Positions 28,823-40,440 are shown, counted from the first letter of the stretch. The stretch is DNA of 64,000 nt from Pseudomonas viciae (GCF_004786035.1 NZ_CP035088.1:5665001-5729000), one strand, 5' to 3'. The notes: a model not told the origin generated them from the letters alone. Numbers and translations: made by a program.

Positions 28823-29679
28823 ACACCGTCAAAACCGTACGTGAACTGCGGGCTGCCGTAGCCCGCGCCCGCGGTGAAGGCAAACGCATCGCCTTCGTGC
28901 CGACCATGGGCAACCTGCACAGCGGCCACGTGGCGCTGGTGACCAAGGCGGCACAGCGCGCCGACTTCGTGGTGGCGAGCATTTTCGTCAACCCGCTGCA
29001 ATTCGGCGCCGGCGAAGACCTGGACAAATACCCCCGTACCCTGGCCGCCGACCAGGAGAAACTGCTCCAGGCCGGCTGCCATCTGCTGTTCGCCCCCAGT
29101 GTCGAAGAGATGTACCCCGACGGCATGGCCGGACAGACGCGGGTCAGCGTCCCGCAATTGTCCGAAGGCCTGTGCGGTGCCAGTCGGCCAGGGCATTTCG
29201 AGGGCGTGGCGACGGTGGTCAGCAAGCTGTTCAACATGGTCCAGCCTGACCTGGCAGTGTTCGGCCAGAAGGACTTCCAGCAACTGGCAGTGATCCGCGC
29301 GCTGGTCCATGACTTGAACATGCCGATTCAGATCATCGGCGAACCCACCGTTCGCGCCGAGGACGGCCTGGCGCTATCGTCGCGCAACGGTTTCCTCAGC
29401 CCTGAACAGCGCGCCGTCGCGCCGGTGGTCTATCGCGGCCTGAGCCAGATTGCCGAGGCCATCAGGCAGGGCCAACGGGATTTCCCGGCGTTGGTTGCCG
29501 AGCAGCTCAAGCAACTGGAAGCCGCCGGCCTGCGTCCCGATTATCTGGAAGTCCGCCATGCCCGGACCTTGCGTCCGGCCACAGCCGAGGATCGTGACCT
29601 GGTGATACTGGTGGCTGCATTCCTGGGTACAACGCGCTTGATCGACAACTTGCACCTGGACCTCGATACGCCCGCCTGA
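28819..29679 (+). CDS. panC: Pantothenate synthetase
   Basis: 286 aa. Joins pantoate and beta-alanine using ATP. The nucleotidyl-transferase HIGH motif is [11 protein letters not shown] and the KMSKS equivalent is [17 protein letters not shown] and the pantoate-binding Gln residues are present. Coupled to panB by overlap; panD follows after a REPIN that fills most of the gap. Confidence 0.97.
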   Translation: MNTVKTVRELRAAVARARGEGKRIAFVPTMGNLHSGHVALVTKAAQRADFVVASIFVNPLQFGAGEDLDKYPRTLAADQEKLLQAGCHLLFAPSVEEMYPDGMAGQTRVSVPQLSEGLCGASRPGHFEGVATVVSKLFNMVQPDLAVFGQKDFQQLAVIRALVHDLNMPIQIIGEPTVRAEDGLALSSRNGFLSPEQRAVAPVVYRGLSQIAEAIRQGQRDFPALVAEQLKQLEAAGLRPDYLEVRHARTLRPATAEDRDLVILVAAFLGTTRLIDNLHLDLDTPA

Positions 29680-29690
29680 CCCCTCACCTC

Positions 29691-29788
29691 CCCCTGTGGG
29701 AGCGAGCTTGCTCGCGAAGACGCCGGCACATTCAACATTGATGTGACAGACACACCGTCTTCGCGAGCAAGCCCGCTTCCACAAGGGG
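29691..29788. repeat. REPIN between panC and panD
   Basis: CCCCTGTGGGAGCGAGCTTG at the left; GCGAGCAAGCCCGCTTCCAC at the right. The right arm has diverged at several positions, suggesting an older copy. Confidence 0.9.
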
Positions 29789-29863
29789 ACTGCAGTGTTA
29801 TTGCCGCTTCGGTAGCCTTCGGGCAAACTGCCCGCCGTTCGGACCCGACCAGAGGAAACACTC

Positions 29864-30244
29864 ATGCACGCCATCATGCTCAAGGCCAAGCTGCACCGCG
29901 CCGAAGTCACCCACGCGGTGCTCGATTACGAAGGCTCCTGCGCCATTGACGGTGAATGGCTGGACCTGTCGGGGATCCGTGAATACGAACAGATCCAGAT
30001 CTACAACGTCGACAACGGCGAACGCTTCACCACCTACGCCATCCGTGGCGAGGAAGGCTCGCGGATGATCTCGGTCAACGGCGCCGCCGCCCATAAAGCC
30101 AAGGTCGGTGACCGCGTCATCATCTGCGCCTACGCCCATTACAGCGAAGCCGAGCTGGTCAACTTCAAACCCCGCATGCTGTACATGGCACCGGGCAACG
30201 AACTGAGCCACACCAGCAATGCCATCCCGGTTCAGGTTGCCTGA
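29864..30244 (+). CDS. panD: Aspartate 1-decarboxylase
   Basis: 126 aa proenzyme. It cleaves itself at G24-S25 (YEGSCAID) to make the pyruvoyl cofactor, then forms beta-alanine for PanC. The following substrate-binding region ([17 protein letters not shown]) and [16 protein letters not shown] are conserved. No panM/panZ maturation factor is seen nearby. Confidence 0.97.
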   Translation: MHAIMLKAKLHRAEVTHAVLDYEGSCAIDGEWLDLSGIREYEQIQIYNVDNGERFTTYAIRGEEGSRMISVNGAAAHKAKVGDRVIICAYAHYSEAELVNFKPRMLYMAPGNELSHTSNAIPVQVA

Positions 30245-30260
30245 CCAAACCCGCGAACTC

Positions 30261-30352
30261 CCTGTGGGAGCGTGCTTGCTCGCCAAGGCGATGTGTCTGT
30301 CACATCAATGTTGAATGTGCCGCCGCTTTCGCGAGCAAGCCCACTCCCACAG
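30261..30352. repeat. REPIN between panD and pgi
   Basis: CCTGTGGGAGCGTGCTTGCT and, inverted, TTTCGCGAGCAAGCCCACTCC. Both arms carry substitutions relative to the consensus. The following 230 bases to pgi are a leader/promoter region in which I see no gene. Confidence 0.88.
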
Positions 30353-30585
30353 TTGATCAGCAATATCCCCAGCACCTCCGTCTGTCGGACCATTCCTGGC
30401 CTGTTTGTATAAAAAAGTACCAGGAACCGGTCTGACAAAGTCAAGACAGATCGCAACGCGAGGTTTACTGTAGTCGCCCTGCGCCCAGAGATCGTGTCGA
30501 CGCAGTTGTCCGGACGCCTACCTAGGGCCGCGCCGGAATTTTTAGTGTACAAAAGGTCGTTCAAGTAAAAAGGAAACCCGCAGCG

Positions 30586-32250
30586 ATGGCGTATTACCGA
30601 ACCCCTCATGACGTGACCGCTCTGCCTGCCTGGCAAGCGCTGAATGACCACCGCAAAGCCATGCAGGATTTCAGCATGCGCGAAGCGTTCAATGCCGATC
30701 CGCAGCGTTTCACCCAATTCACCCTGTCGAGCTGCGGCCTGTTTCTCGACTATTCAAAAAACCTGATCAACGCCCAAACCCGCGACCTGCTGGTGGGCCT
30801 GGCCAATGAAGTCGAGCTCAAGGGCGCGATCAAGTCGCTGTTCGAAGGCGAAATCGTCAACGCCTCCGAAAACCGCCCAGCCCTGCACACCGCCCTGCGT
30901 CGGCCGGTGGGCGACAAGTTGCTGGTGAACGGCGTCAACGTGATGCCGGACGTGCACAAAGTGCTGAACCAGATCACTGACCTGGTGGGCCGCATTCACG
31001 ACGGCCTGTGGCGTGGCTACACCGAAAAGCCGATCACCGACGTGGTGAACATCGGCATCGGTGGCTCCTTCCTCGGCCCGGAGCTGGTGTCCGAAGCGCT
31101 GTTGTCCTACGCGCATAAAGGCGTGCGCTGCCATTATCTGGCGAATATCGACGGCAGCGAGTTCCACGAGCTGACGATGAAGCTGCGCGCCGAGACCACG
31201 CTGTTTATCGTCTCGTCGAAATCCTTCAACACCCTCGAAACCCTGAAGAACGCCCAGGCTGCCCGTGCCTGGTATCTGGCCCAGGGCGGCTCCGAAGCGG
31301 AGCTGTATCGCCATTTCATCGCGGTATCGAGCAACAACGCCGCCGCCGTGGCCTTCGGCATTCGCGAAGAAAACATCTTCCCCATGTGGGATTGGGTTGG
31401 CGGGCGTTACTCGCTGTGGTCGGCCATCGGCCTGCCGATCGCCCTGGCCATCGGCATGTCGAACTTCAAGGAATTGCTCTCCGGCGCCTATTCCATGGAC
31501 CAGCATTTCCAGAGCGCGCCGTTCGAGCAGAACATGCCGGTGCTGCTGGCGCTGCTGGGCGTGTGGTACGGCAATTTCTGGGGTGCGCAAAGCCATGCGA
31601 TCCTGCCGTATGACCACTACCTGCGCAACATCACCAAGCACTTGCAGCAACTGGACATGGAATCCAACGGCAAGAGCGTGCGCCAGGACGGCACGCCTGT
31701 GTCGACCGACACAGGCCCGGTGATCTGGGGCGGCGTCGGTTGCAACGGACAGCACGCTTACCATCAGCTGCTGCACCAAGGCACCCAGTTGATCCCGGCC
31801 GACTTCATCGTGCCGATCGTCAGTTTCAACCCGGTATCTGACCATCACCAGTGGCTGTACGCCAACTGCCTGTCCCAAAGCCAGGCACTGATGCTGGGCA
31901 AGACTCGCGCCGAAGCCGAGGCCGAGCTGCGGGACAAGGGCGCGAGCGAAGAAGACGTGCAGAAACTGGCGTCGCACAAAGTGATCCCCGGCAACCGTCC
32001 GAGCAACACGTTGGTGGTTGAACGCATCAGCCCACGTCGCCTTGGCGCACTGGTGGCGTTGTATGAACACAAGGTATTCGTGCAAAGCGTGGTCTGGGGC
32101 ATCAACGCCTTCGACCAATGGGGCGTCGAGCTGGGCAAGGAACTGGGCAAAGGCGTCTACAACCGCCTGGTGGGCAGCGAAGAAAGCCCGGCCGACGATG
32201 CTTCGACCCAAGGCTTGATCAACTACTTCCGTGGGCGTCATCGCGGCTGA
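30586..32250 (+). CDS. pgi: Glucose-6-phosphate isomerase
   Basis: 554 aa, full length. Interconverts glucose-6-phosphate and fructose-6-phosphate, mostly in the gluconeogenic or cyclic direction in pseudomonads, which lack 6-phosphofructokinase. The signature regions [38 protein letters not shown] and the catalytic segment [13 protein letters not shown] are intact. Transcribed alone, with REPINs on both sides. Confidence 0.97.
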   Translation: MAYYRTPHDVTALPAWQALNDHRKAMQDFSMREAFNADPQRFTQFTLSSCGLFLDYSKNLINAQTRDLLVGLANEVELKGAIKSLFEGEIVNASENRPALHTALRRPVGDKLLVNGVNVMPDVHKVLNQITDLVGRIHDGLWRGYTEKPITDVVNIGIGGSFLGPELVSEALLSYAHKGVRCHYLANIDGSEFHELTMKLRAETTLFIVSSKSFNTLETLKNAQAARAWYLAQGGSEAELYRHFIAVSSNNAAAVAFGIREENIFPMWDWVGGRYSLWSAIGLPIALAIGMSNFKELLSGAYSMDQHFQSAPFEQNMPVLLALLGVWYGNFWGAQSHAILPYDHYLRNITKHLQQLDMESNGKSVRQDGTPVSTDTGPVIWGGVGCNGQHAYHQLLHQGTQLIPADFIVPIVSFNPVSDHHQWLYANCLSQSQALMLGKTRAEAEAELRDKGASEEDVQKLASHKVIPGNRPSNTLVVERISPRRLGALVALYEHKVFVQSVVWGINAFDQWGVELGKELGKGVYNRLVGSEESPADDASTQGLINYFRGRHRG

Positions 32251-32270
32251 TCCTTAGTTTTTGCATTATC

Positions 32271-32363
32271 CCTGTGGGAGCGAGCTCGCTCGCGATGGCG
32301 GTAGGTCAGTTGACACCTATGTTGACTGACACACTTCTATCGCGAGCAAGCTCGCTCCCACAG
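32271..32363. repeat. REPIN between pgi and acsA
   Basis: CCTGTGGGAGCGAGCTCGCTCGCGATGG at the left and CTATCGCGAGCAAGCTCGCTCCCACAG at the right; the middle has a second weak inverted repeat (GTCAGTTGACA / TGTTGACTGACAC). Confidence 0.92.
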
Positions 32364-32426
32364 TCGCTTTTTGTACATGACTTGAACCCTCCGGCTACTC
32401 GGCGCATCTTTATGACTTGTCGCAAA

Positions 32427-32440
32427 AACAAGAATAAGGA
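32427..32440 (+). promoter_or_regulatory. Hfq/Crc-type A-rich motif at the acsA ribosome binding site
   Basis: AACAAGAATAAGGA: an AANAANAA element (32427-32434) directly before AAGGA (32436-32440) and seven bases short of the ATG. This is the position through which Hfq with Crc blocks translation in Pseudomonas. Confidence 0.75.
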
Positions 32441-32446
32441 ACCGTC

Positions 32447-34384
<1,938 letters not shown>

Positions 34385-34397
34385 GCCAAACACAGAC

Positions 34398-34495
34398 CCC
34401 GTGGCGAGGGAGCTTGCTCCCGCTGGAGTGCGTAGCGCTCCCAAAAATCATAGGGCCGCTGCGCAGCCCAGCGGGAGCAAGCGCCCTCGCCACAG
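34398..34495. repeat. REP-type element of a second family
   Basis: CCCCGTGGCGAGGGAGCTTG at the left and GGGAGCAAGCGCCCTCGCCAC at the right, with an internal hairpin TGCGTAGCGCTCC / GGGCCGCTGCGCA. This GGCGAGGGAGC family is distinct from the GTGGGAGCGAGC family and recurs at 62068. Confidence 0.88.
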
Positions 34496-34588
34496 GAGCG
34501 TATCTGGTTCGCAACCTTATGCGACCTCAAACCTGATCCTTCATAACTGCTAAACTCCCGCGCCTCATTTCCTTAAGGCGCGCTCGGC

Positions 34589-35605
34589 ATGTCTTCCTTG
34601 AATCAGGCGCTGCGCGCCGCCCTCGACCAACGCCAGGACCTGCTCGGCCAGTTGCATCAGCAAGGCACCGATTGCTATCGCCTGTTCCACGGCAGCCAGG
34701 AAGGCGCCCCAGGCCTGACCATCGACCGCTACGGCCCGCAACTGCTGGTGCAGAGCTTCCATCAGTCACTGGAGCGCGACGCCTTGCTGCAGCTGCACGG
34801 CATCGTCAACGAGCGCCTGGGGCTGGAAACCCTGCTGGTCTACAACGATCGCGCCCGGGGCAATTCGCGCATCGACCGCCAGGACACGGTGTACCAGGCT
34901 GACGAAGCCGCCTTGCAAGACCTGGTCGGCCATGAATGGGGCCTGAACTATCGCGTTCGCGGGCGCCATGCCGGACAGGATCCCCTGCTGTTTCTCGATC
35001 TGCGCAACGCCCGGGGCTGGGTCAAGGAACACAGCCGAGACAAAAGCGTGCTGAACCTGTTCGCCTACACCTGTGGCGTAGGCTTGAGCGCCGCAGCCGG
35101 TGGCGCGCGCGAGGTGTGCAACCTGGACTTCGCCGAAGGCAACCTGGCGGTGGGGCGCGAGAACGGCCTGCTCAACCCCGCTTTGCCGCCCATGGAATTC
35201 GTGCAATCGGATTACTTCCCGGCGATCCGCCAACTGGCTGGCCTGCCCATCAGCCAACGCCGCGGGCAGAAACTGCCCAGTTATGTGCGCCTGGAACAAC
35301 GCCAGTACGACCTGGTGCTGCTCGATCCGCCGGCCTGGGCCAAGAGTGCTTTTGGCACCGTCGACCTGTTGCGCGACTACCAGAGCCTGCTCAAACCGGC
35401 GCTGCTGAGTACCGCCGACAATGGCGTGCTGATCTGCTGTAACAACCTGGCAAAAGTGCCCATGGACGACTGGCGCGAACAAGTGCTGCGTTGCGCGGAA
35501 AAGGCCGGCCGACCGGTGCGTGAATGGAGCGTGCTGACACCCGGCGACGATTTCCCCTCCCTGGACCAGCAGCCGCCGCTCAAGACGTTGATCCTCCAGC
35601 TCTAA
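34589..35605 (+). CDS. Class I SAM-dependent methyltransferase, RlmI/RlmK-like
   Basis: 338 aa. The N-terminal part resembles the EEHEE/PUA-linked region of 23S rRNA cytosine methyltransferases (GLTIDRYGPQLLVQSFH). The SAM-binding motif I is LNLFAYTCGVGLSAAAGGA, and motif IV is LLDPPAWAKS. The PUA domain at the start of true RlmI is short or absent, and motif IV has LDPPAW. The target base is unproven. Monocistronic, downstream of acsA. Confidence 0.82.
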   Translation: MSSLNQALRAALDQRQDLLGQLHQQGTDCYRLFHGSQEGAPGLTIDRYGPQLLVQSFHQSLERDALLQLHGIVNERLGLETLLVYNDRARGNSRIDRQDTVYQADEAALQDLVGHEWGLNYRVRGRHAGQDPLLFLDLRNARGWVKEHSRDKSVLNLFAYTCGVGLSAAAGGAREVCNLDFAEGNLAVGRENGLLNPALPPMEFVQSDYFPAIRQLAGLPISQRRGQKLPSYVRLEQRQYDLVLLDPPAWAKSAFGTVDLLRDYQSLLKPALLSTADNGVLICCNNLAKVPMDDWREQVLRCAEKAGRPVREWSVLTPGDDFPSLDQQPPLKTLILQL

Positions 35606-35712
35606 GCCGGCGCCTGAATTCTCATGCACAAAACAGACAAATCTCATAAATCACAGTGGCTTCGGAACCGTAAACGCATGCCATACTCCAAGGCACTCCG
35701 AATTCACACTAG

Positions 35713-38658
35713 ATGAAGCCACACATGCCCAAAGGATTGATTCGCGCTTTCGGCGCCCTGTTGACCGCACTGGCCCTCTACAGCTTGTTGGGTTTTCTGA
35801 TATTGCCGGGCATCGCCTTGCGGATCGCCAATCAGCAACTGGCCGAGTACGCGACGGTGCCGGCCCAGATCCAGCGTATCGAACTCAATCCTTTCAGCCT
35901 TGAAGTCAGCCTTTGGGGCCTGAACATCGGCGAACCGGGCAAAGAGCAGGTCGGCTTCGAACGGCTGTACGCCAACCTGCAGCTCGACAGCCTGTGGTCC
36001 GGCGCCCTGCACCTGGTCGACATCGAGCTGGACAAGCCCAAGACCGAGGTGATGTTCACCAAGGACGGTCAGTTGAACCTGCTGGGCCTGTTCAAACTGC
36101 CGGCCAGCGAACCGACCCCGGCCGATCCCGAAGCCAAGCCATTCCCCCTGCGGGTTGATCGCATCAAACTCGCCAGCGGTTATGTACATTTCCAGGACCT
36201 GCGTCCCAGTGAGCCCATCGAGTTCCTGTACGACACTCTCGATTTCGAGCTGAAAAATCTCAGCACCCTGCCCGATGACAACGCCGACATGACCCTGGTG
36301 GCCGCCGGCCCCGCAGGCGGGAAAATCGACTGGACCGGTAACTTCAGCCTCACGCCGATCGCTTCCGAAGGCACACTCAAGGTCACCGGCGGCCAGATGA
36401 AAGCCTGGTGGCCCTACGTGCGCGACGCGGTGCCGCTGGTATTGGAAAACGGCGTACTGAACCTCAGCACCGACTACAAGCTCAACCTGTCCAAGGGCAC
36501 CGAGCTGCTGCTCAACAATGTCGCTGTCAGTGTCGCGCCCTTCTCCATCAAGGCGCCCGATGGCCGTCCGCTGGTGAGACTCGAACGCCTGGATGTCAGT
36601 GAAACCACGGTGGACCTGGCCAAGCAGCAAGTCATCGTCGGCAAGATCCGCAGCCAGAAGCTGGAAACCTGGGCTGCGCGCGAGGCGGACGGGCAACTGG
36701 ACTGGCAGAAACTCTTCGCCAGCCAGCCGAGCAAACCGCAAGTCAAGGTCGAGCCGGCCTCCGCCCCGGCCGCCGCCGACTCGCCGAAACCAGCAGCTGA
36801 AACGGCCAGCAAACCGTGGCAGGTGTTGTTGAAGGACGTGCAGTTGCGCAATTACCAGGTGCACCTGGCCGACCGCCAGGCACAACCTGCCGTGGCACTG
36901 GAAGTCGGCCCGCTGAACCTTGACCTGCAAAACTACGACACCCTCAACGGCTCGCCTTTTACCCTCAAGCTGGATACCGGGGTGGGTAAGCAGGGCAAGA
37001 TCCTCGCCGATGGCGAGGTGAACCTGAACCCGATCACCGCCCGGCTCAAGGTCAAGACCCAGGACATTGACCTGCGGGTCGCCCAGTCGTATATCAACCC
37101 GTTCATTCGCCTGGAGCTGCGCTCCGGGATGCTCGGCAGCGATCTGGCAGTGGATCTCAAAAGCACCGAACCACTGGCATTCGCGGTCACCGGTCGCGCC
37201 CAGGTCGATCAACTGCATACCCTCGACACCCTCAAGACCCGCGATTTCCTCAAGTGGCAGCGCCTGGTACTCGACGGTCTCAGTTATCAACACGGTGACA
37301 GCCTGTCCATCGACAAGGTCAACCTGTTCCAGCCTTACGCGCGCTTCATGATCAACGACGATCGCACCACTAACGTCGATGACCTGCTGATTCCGCAACC
37401 GGCCGACAGCGGCGCGAAGAAAGCCGCGGCAAAACCGGCTTCTCAGGAAAAACCGCTGGGTATTCATATTGGCGGCATCGCCATCAACGACGGTTCGGCC
37501 AACTTCGCCGACTTCAGCCTGACGCCCAATTTCGCCACCGCCATCCAGCAGCTCAACGGCCAGATCGGTACCATCGACAGCCGCGAGGCCAAGCCAGCCA
37601 GCGTGGACATCAAGGGTAAGGTCGACCGCTACGCGCCTGTCACCATCAAAGGTGCGCTCAACCCCTTCGACCCGATGGCCAGCCTCGATATCGCCACCAG
37701 TTTCAAACGGGTCGAGCTGACCACGCTGACGCCGTATTCCGGCAAGTTCGCCGGCTATCGCATCCGCAAGGGCCGGCTCAGTCTCGACCTGCATTACCGG
37801 ATCACCAAGGGCAAGCTCCAGGCAGAAAACAAGGTGGTGGTCGAACAACTGCAACTGGGAGAAAAAGTCGACAGCCCGGATGCCGTGAGCCTGCCCCTCA
37901 AACTGGCGGTCGCCCTGTTGAAGGATTCTGAAGGCAAGATTTCCATCGAGCTGCCGGTTTCCGGCGACCTCAACGATCCGCAATTCAGTGTCATGCCGAT
38001 TGTCTGGCAAACCTTGCGCAACCTGGTGGTACGAGCAGCCCAGGCGCCGTTCAAACTCATCGGTGGGTTGGTGGCCGGCGGCGGTTCGGAAGATCTGGGC
38101 AGCGTTTCGTTCGCGGCGGGTTCGAGCGATCTGAGCAAGGAGAACGAAGGCACGCTGCTCAAACTGTCCGAGGCCCTTGGCAAACGCCCGGAGCTGCGCC
38201 TGGAGATCGAAGGCACCGCTGCCGAGAGCAGCGACGGGCCGCTGCTCGCCGCCCAGCGCCTGGAGCGCGAATACCAGTACAACTACTTCAAGATGCTGCA
38301 GCGCCGGGGCGACAAAGTACCGGCCCAGGCCTCCTTGCTGCTGGTACCCGAGGATGAAAAGCCCCCGCTGCTCGAAGGCATCTACCGCACCCGTCTCAAA
38401 ACCCAGCCGCCGGCCGAATGGACGCAACTGGATAAAAAGGCGCGTATCGAGAAACTGCGCGAAGGCGTGATCAAGTTCTGGAGCGGCAGTGACGTGCTGT
38501 TGCGCCAACTGGGGCAGGAACGCGCCAGCAGCATCAAGGACTTCCTGGTGGACAAAGGGCAATTGGCCGACGACCGTGTGTACTTCATCGACGCCAGCCT
38601 CGGCCAGGCTGAGAGTGACGGACGCGTAATCACTCCCCTGCATCTGGATGCTGAATAA
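35713..38658 (+). CDS. Large DUF748 (AsmA-like) envelope protein
   Basis: 981 aa (alternative ATG at 35725). One N-terminal membrane helix (about residues 10-32), then a very long periplasmic part made of DUF748 repeats: VDRIKLASGYVHFQD and GIAINDGSANFADFS mark the start of two homologous units. A linker rich in Ala and Pro sits at about residues 345-370. The fold should be a beta-rich groove as in AsmA/TamB-type lipid-transfer proteins. The last 200 residues, after FAAGSSDLSKENEGTL, resemble an OmpA-like peptidoglycan-binding segment without all its usual residues. Function unknown. Confidence 0.85.
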   Translation: MKPHMPKGLIRAFGALLTALALYSLLGFLILPGIALRIANQQLAEYATVPAQIQRIELNPFSLEVSLWGLNIGEPGKEQVGFERLYANLQLDSLWSGALHLVDIELDKPKTEVMFTKDGQLNLLGLFKLPASEPTPADPEAKPFPLRVDRIKLASGYVHFQDLRPSEPIEFLYDTLDFELKNLSTLPDDNADMTLVAAGPAGGKIDWTGNFSLTPIASEGTLKVTGGQMKAWWPYVRDAVPLVLENGVLNLSTDYKLNLSKGTELLLNNVAVSVAPFSIKAPDGRPLVRLERLDVSETTVDLAKQQVIVGKIRSQKLETWAAREADGQLDWQKLFASQPSKPQVKVEPASAPAAADSPKPAAETASKPWQVLLKDVQLRNYQVHLADRQAQPAVALEVGPLNLDLQNYDTLNGSPFTLKLDTGVGKQGKILADGEVNLNPITARLKVKTQDIDLRVAQSYINPFIRLELRSGMLGSDLAVDLKSTEPLAFAVTGRAQVDQLHTLDTLKTRDFLKWQRLVLDGLSYQHGDSLSIDKVNLFQPYARFMINDDRTTNVDDLLIPQPADSGAKKAAAKPASQEKPLGIHIGGIAINDGSANFADFSLTPNFATAIQQLNGQIGTIDSREAKPASVDIKGKVDRYAPVTIKGALNPFDPMASLDIATSFKRVELTTLTPYSGKFAGYRIRKGRLSLDLHYRITKGKLQAENKVVVEQLQLGEKVDSPDAVSLPLKLAVALLKDSEGKISIELPVSGDLNDPQFSVMPIVWQTLRNLVVRAAQAPFKLIGGLVAGGGSEDLGSVSFAAGSSDLSKENEGTLLKLSEALGKRPELRLEIEGTAAESSDGPLLAAQRLEREYQYNYFKMLQRRGDKVPAQASLLLVPEDEKPPLLEGIYRTRLKTQPPAEWTQLDKKARIEKLREGVIKFWSGSDVLLRQLGQERASSIKDFLVDKGQLADDRVYFIDASLGQAESDGRVITPLHLDAE

Positions 38659-38956
38659 GATGAAGCGTCGGTGGGCGTTCAGCCTGGGTTTACTGCTCGC
38701 CGCCAGCCAGGCATCGGCAGCCAATACGCTGCGCTGCGGCAGGCAGTTGATCAGCGTCGGTGACCGCGCGAGCGAAGTACTGCAAAAGTGCGGGGAGCCT
38801 GCGGCGCGGGATGACCTGGGCTATAAACGCAGCGTCAATCGCCGGGAAGAATACCCGGTGGAGGAATGGACCTACGGCCCCAACAGTGGCATGTATCAGT
38901 ACCTGCGTTTCGAGCAGAATCGGCTGGTGGAGATCACCAGCAAGCGGGGGCGCTGA
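38648..38956 (+). CDS. DUF2845 domain secreted protein
   Basis: 102 aa (possible internal start at 38660, MKRRW). Signal peptide MKRRWAFSLGLLLAASQASA, then NTLRCGRQLISVGD and VLQKCGEPA, the two-cysteine start of DUF2845. The C-terminal YLRFEQNRLVEI is typical. Predicted periplasmic with one disulfide. It overlaps the DUF748 gene by 11 bases, so the two are probably made together. Function unknown. Confidence 0.85.
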   Translation: MLNKMKRRWAFSLGLLLAASQASAANTLRCGRQLISVGDRASEVLQKCGEPAARDDLGYKRSVNRREEYPVEEWTYGPNSGMYQYLRFEQNRLVEITSKRGR

Positions 38957-38980
38957 GTCGTCCATGACCCTGTGTGGAAT

Positions 38981-39080
38981 GTACCGCCGCCATCGCAAGC
39001 AAGCTCGCTCCCACAGGTGATCGAGTTCTTTCAGGAGGAATGCAATCCAATGTGGGAGCGAGCTTGCTCGCGATGGCGGC
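38981..39080. repeat. REP pair in outward orientation
   Basis: GCCATCGCAAGCAAGCTCGC at 38989 onward and TGTGGGAGCGAGCTTGCTCG at 39051 onward. Order is reversed relative to the REPINs elsewhere in the window: the CTCCCACAGG ends face each other. Confidence 0.85.
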
Positions 39081-39128
39081 AACTCCGAGCCAGAGCCTGA
39101 CCCGCAAATTTAGCCATCCCGGAATAGA

Positions 39129-39160
39129 ACAGGCCCCCGGCACGAATGCCGGGGGCCTGT
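39129..39160. terminator. Strong symmetrical hairpin between the DUF2845 and BON genes
   Basis: ACAGGCCCCCGGCA, loop CGAA, TGCCGGGGGCCTGT: a perfect 14-bp GC-rich stem. It sits between convergent genes and could stop transcription from both sides, although no T-run follows on either strand. Confidence 0.65.
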
Positions 39161-39267
39161 AATGGCCACGTCCGTGTGGCCTTTCGCATGAACTGCAAAG
39201 CAACGGCAAACGTATGTCTTGGCCCGCTTGCCGTGCCCTCTCCCAGTCCAGGCGAGAAGTCGTAGCC

Positions 39268-39621
39268 TTACTCGGACTTCAGGCCATCAGCCGATACGGC
39301 TTTCACACCTTTGATCTTTTTGGCGATCGCCACGGCGGTGTCTTTTTGCGCATCAGTGACTGCGGTAGTCGAAGACAGGGACACAACACCTTTGTTGGTT
39401 TCGACTTTGATGTCGGTACCTGGAATGCCTTTTTCGGTAACCAGGTCAGCTTTGACCTTGGTGGTGATCCAGGTATCGGAAACGTCTTCTTTGGCCTCTG
39501 TCACTTCGCCAGCAGCCAGCATCATCGGCGCCTGGGTCGCTTGAGTGGTCTCGGCGAATGCGCTAGCCATGGTCAGGGTCAGTGCGGTAGCAGCGGCGGC
39601 AGTGATAGCGAACTTCTTCAT
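39268..39621 (-). CDS. Periplasmic BON domain protein
   Basis: 117 aa from the ATG at 39621, which follows CAGGAGTTACTCGT; a longer frame upstream has no ribosome site. Signal peptide MKKFAITAAAATALTLTMAS ending AFA. A single BON domain runs from about residue 42 (ISD-type start: VSDTWITTKVKADLV) to 115, including TNKGVVSLSSTT. OsmY-like BON proteins bind phospholipid or support envelope stress survival, but usually have two domains. Transcribed alone. Confidence 0.88.
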   Translation of the reverse strand: MKKFAITAAAATALTLTMASAFAETTQATQAPMMLAAGEVTEAKEDVSDTWITTKVKADLVTEKGIPGTDIKVETNKGVVSLSSTTAVTDAQKDTAVAIAKKIKGVKAVSADGLKSE

Positions 39622-39918
39622 ACGAGTAACTCCTGTTTTTCTCAAAAACTGCCGGAGGTGAATCCCGGCAGGGTTATCAGGAGTAGTGCGAACGCTGTGC
39701 CAGTTTTGAATCATCGACTAATTCGTTATAAATCAAACAGTTAAGCGAAGCGGTTATTTTCGCAATCATGCAAAATGCATGAAGCGTTGATTCTGGACAT
39801 GCAACTTGCGGGTTTTCGCATTTCGCTAAGCCGCTGAATTGTCGGACTTTTATTCAACGACACAATAAGCATTTTCTTGAACAAGTCGTGCCGCCATGAA
39901 CACGCTGGGGCACGATAC
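39622..39918. promoter_or_regulatory. AT-richer intergenic region with inverted repeats
   Basis: About 300 bases between the BON gene and the pilA terminator without a convincing gene. Includes CATGCA-AAA-TGCATG at 39767-39781, and TTTCGCA repeated at about 39758 and 39814. The region is unusually A+T-rich for the window. The promoter of the BON gene is presumably here. Confidence 0.4.
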
Positions 39919-39947
39919 AAAAAACCCCGCTGTGTTAAGGCGGGGTC
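39919..39947 (-). terminator. Rho-independent terminator of pilA
   Basis: On the minus strand GACCCCGC-CTTAACACA-GCGGGGT followed by TTTTT, about 20 bases after the pilA stop. Confidence 0.92.
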
Positions 39948-39967
39948 GATCATTTCAAGCCTTGTTA

Positions 39968-40393
39968 CTAACCAGCAGCGGCAGCAGCACCGGTACAGCC
40001 GGCGGGCAGATACTCTTGAGCGGCATTGGAACCGCACGTCCAGGCACCCGCAGCTGTGCGAGAAAGAGTGATCGTCTTACCGGCTACGGCAGCAGGGGCG
40101 TTGGTGAGGGTACAGACGATAGTGCCTGCACCCGCTGCGGCGGTACCTGTGATCGTAATTGTGCAGTTACTGGTAGGCGAGGTTATGTTCATGTTAGCCA
40201 CAGAGGGATCGGTACCTTGATTCATGGCGTCCTCATACGGCACCTTCAACGCAGAAATCTCCGCCAACCCGGCGGTGGCCTTGGCCCGCGCCTGGTACTT
40301 GGAATACTGCGGCAACGCGAACGTCGCCAGAATGCCGATGATCGCCACGACGATCAGCAGCTCGATCAGCGTAAAACCCTTCTGCTTGTTCAT
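39968..40393 (-). CDS. pilA: Type IVa major pilin
   Basis: 141 aa from the ATG at 40393, fixed by GGAG six bases upstream; two in-frame ATGs further upstream are less likely. A short basic leader MNKQKG is cut by PilD before FTLIELLIVVAIIGILATFA, with the conserved Glu at mature position 5. The C-terminal half carries cysteines in SNCTIT, IVCTLT, WTCGSN and PAGC, more than the single disulfide loop usual for the family. Divergent from pilBCD; sigma-54 promoter upstream. Confidence 0.95.
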   Translation of the reverse strand: MNKQKGFTLIELLIVVAIIGILATFALPQYSKYQARAKATAGLAEISALKVPYEDAMNQGTDPSVANMNITSPTSNCTITITGTAAAGAGTIVCTLTNAPAAVAGKTITLSRTAAGAWTCGSNAAQEYLPAGCTGAAAAAG

Positions 40394-40440
40394 AGACATC
40401 TCCATAGCATGAGGTGAAATCTCATGTCCTGATACGGCCG

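Noticed and set aside
27732..30352. CRISPR-like spaced repeats
   Set aside because: The repeats are REP palindromes spread between genes at irregular distances, with no regular spacer length and no cas genes.
35704..38724. A 1006-codon minus-strand frame opposite the DUF748 gene
   Set aside because: The plus-strand frame has a membrane helix and recognisable domain repeats, while the minus frame is a low-complexity mirror of it.
39767..39830. A sigma-54 promoter near TGGACATGCAACTTGC
   Set aside because: The GG to GC distance is 11 bases rather than 10, and no gene lies in a suitable position on the plus strand.
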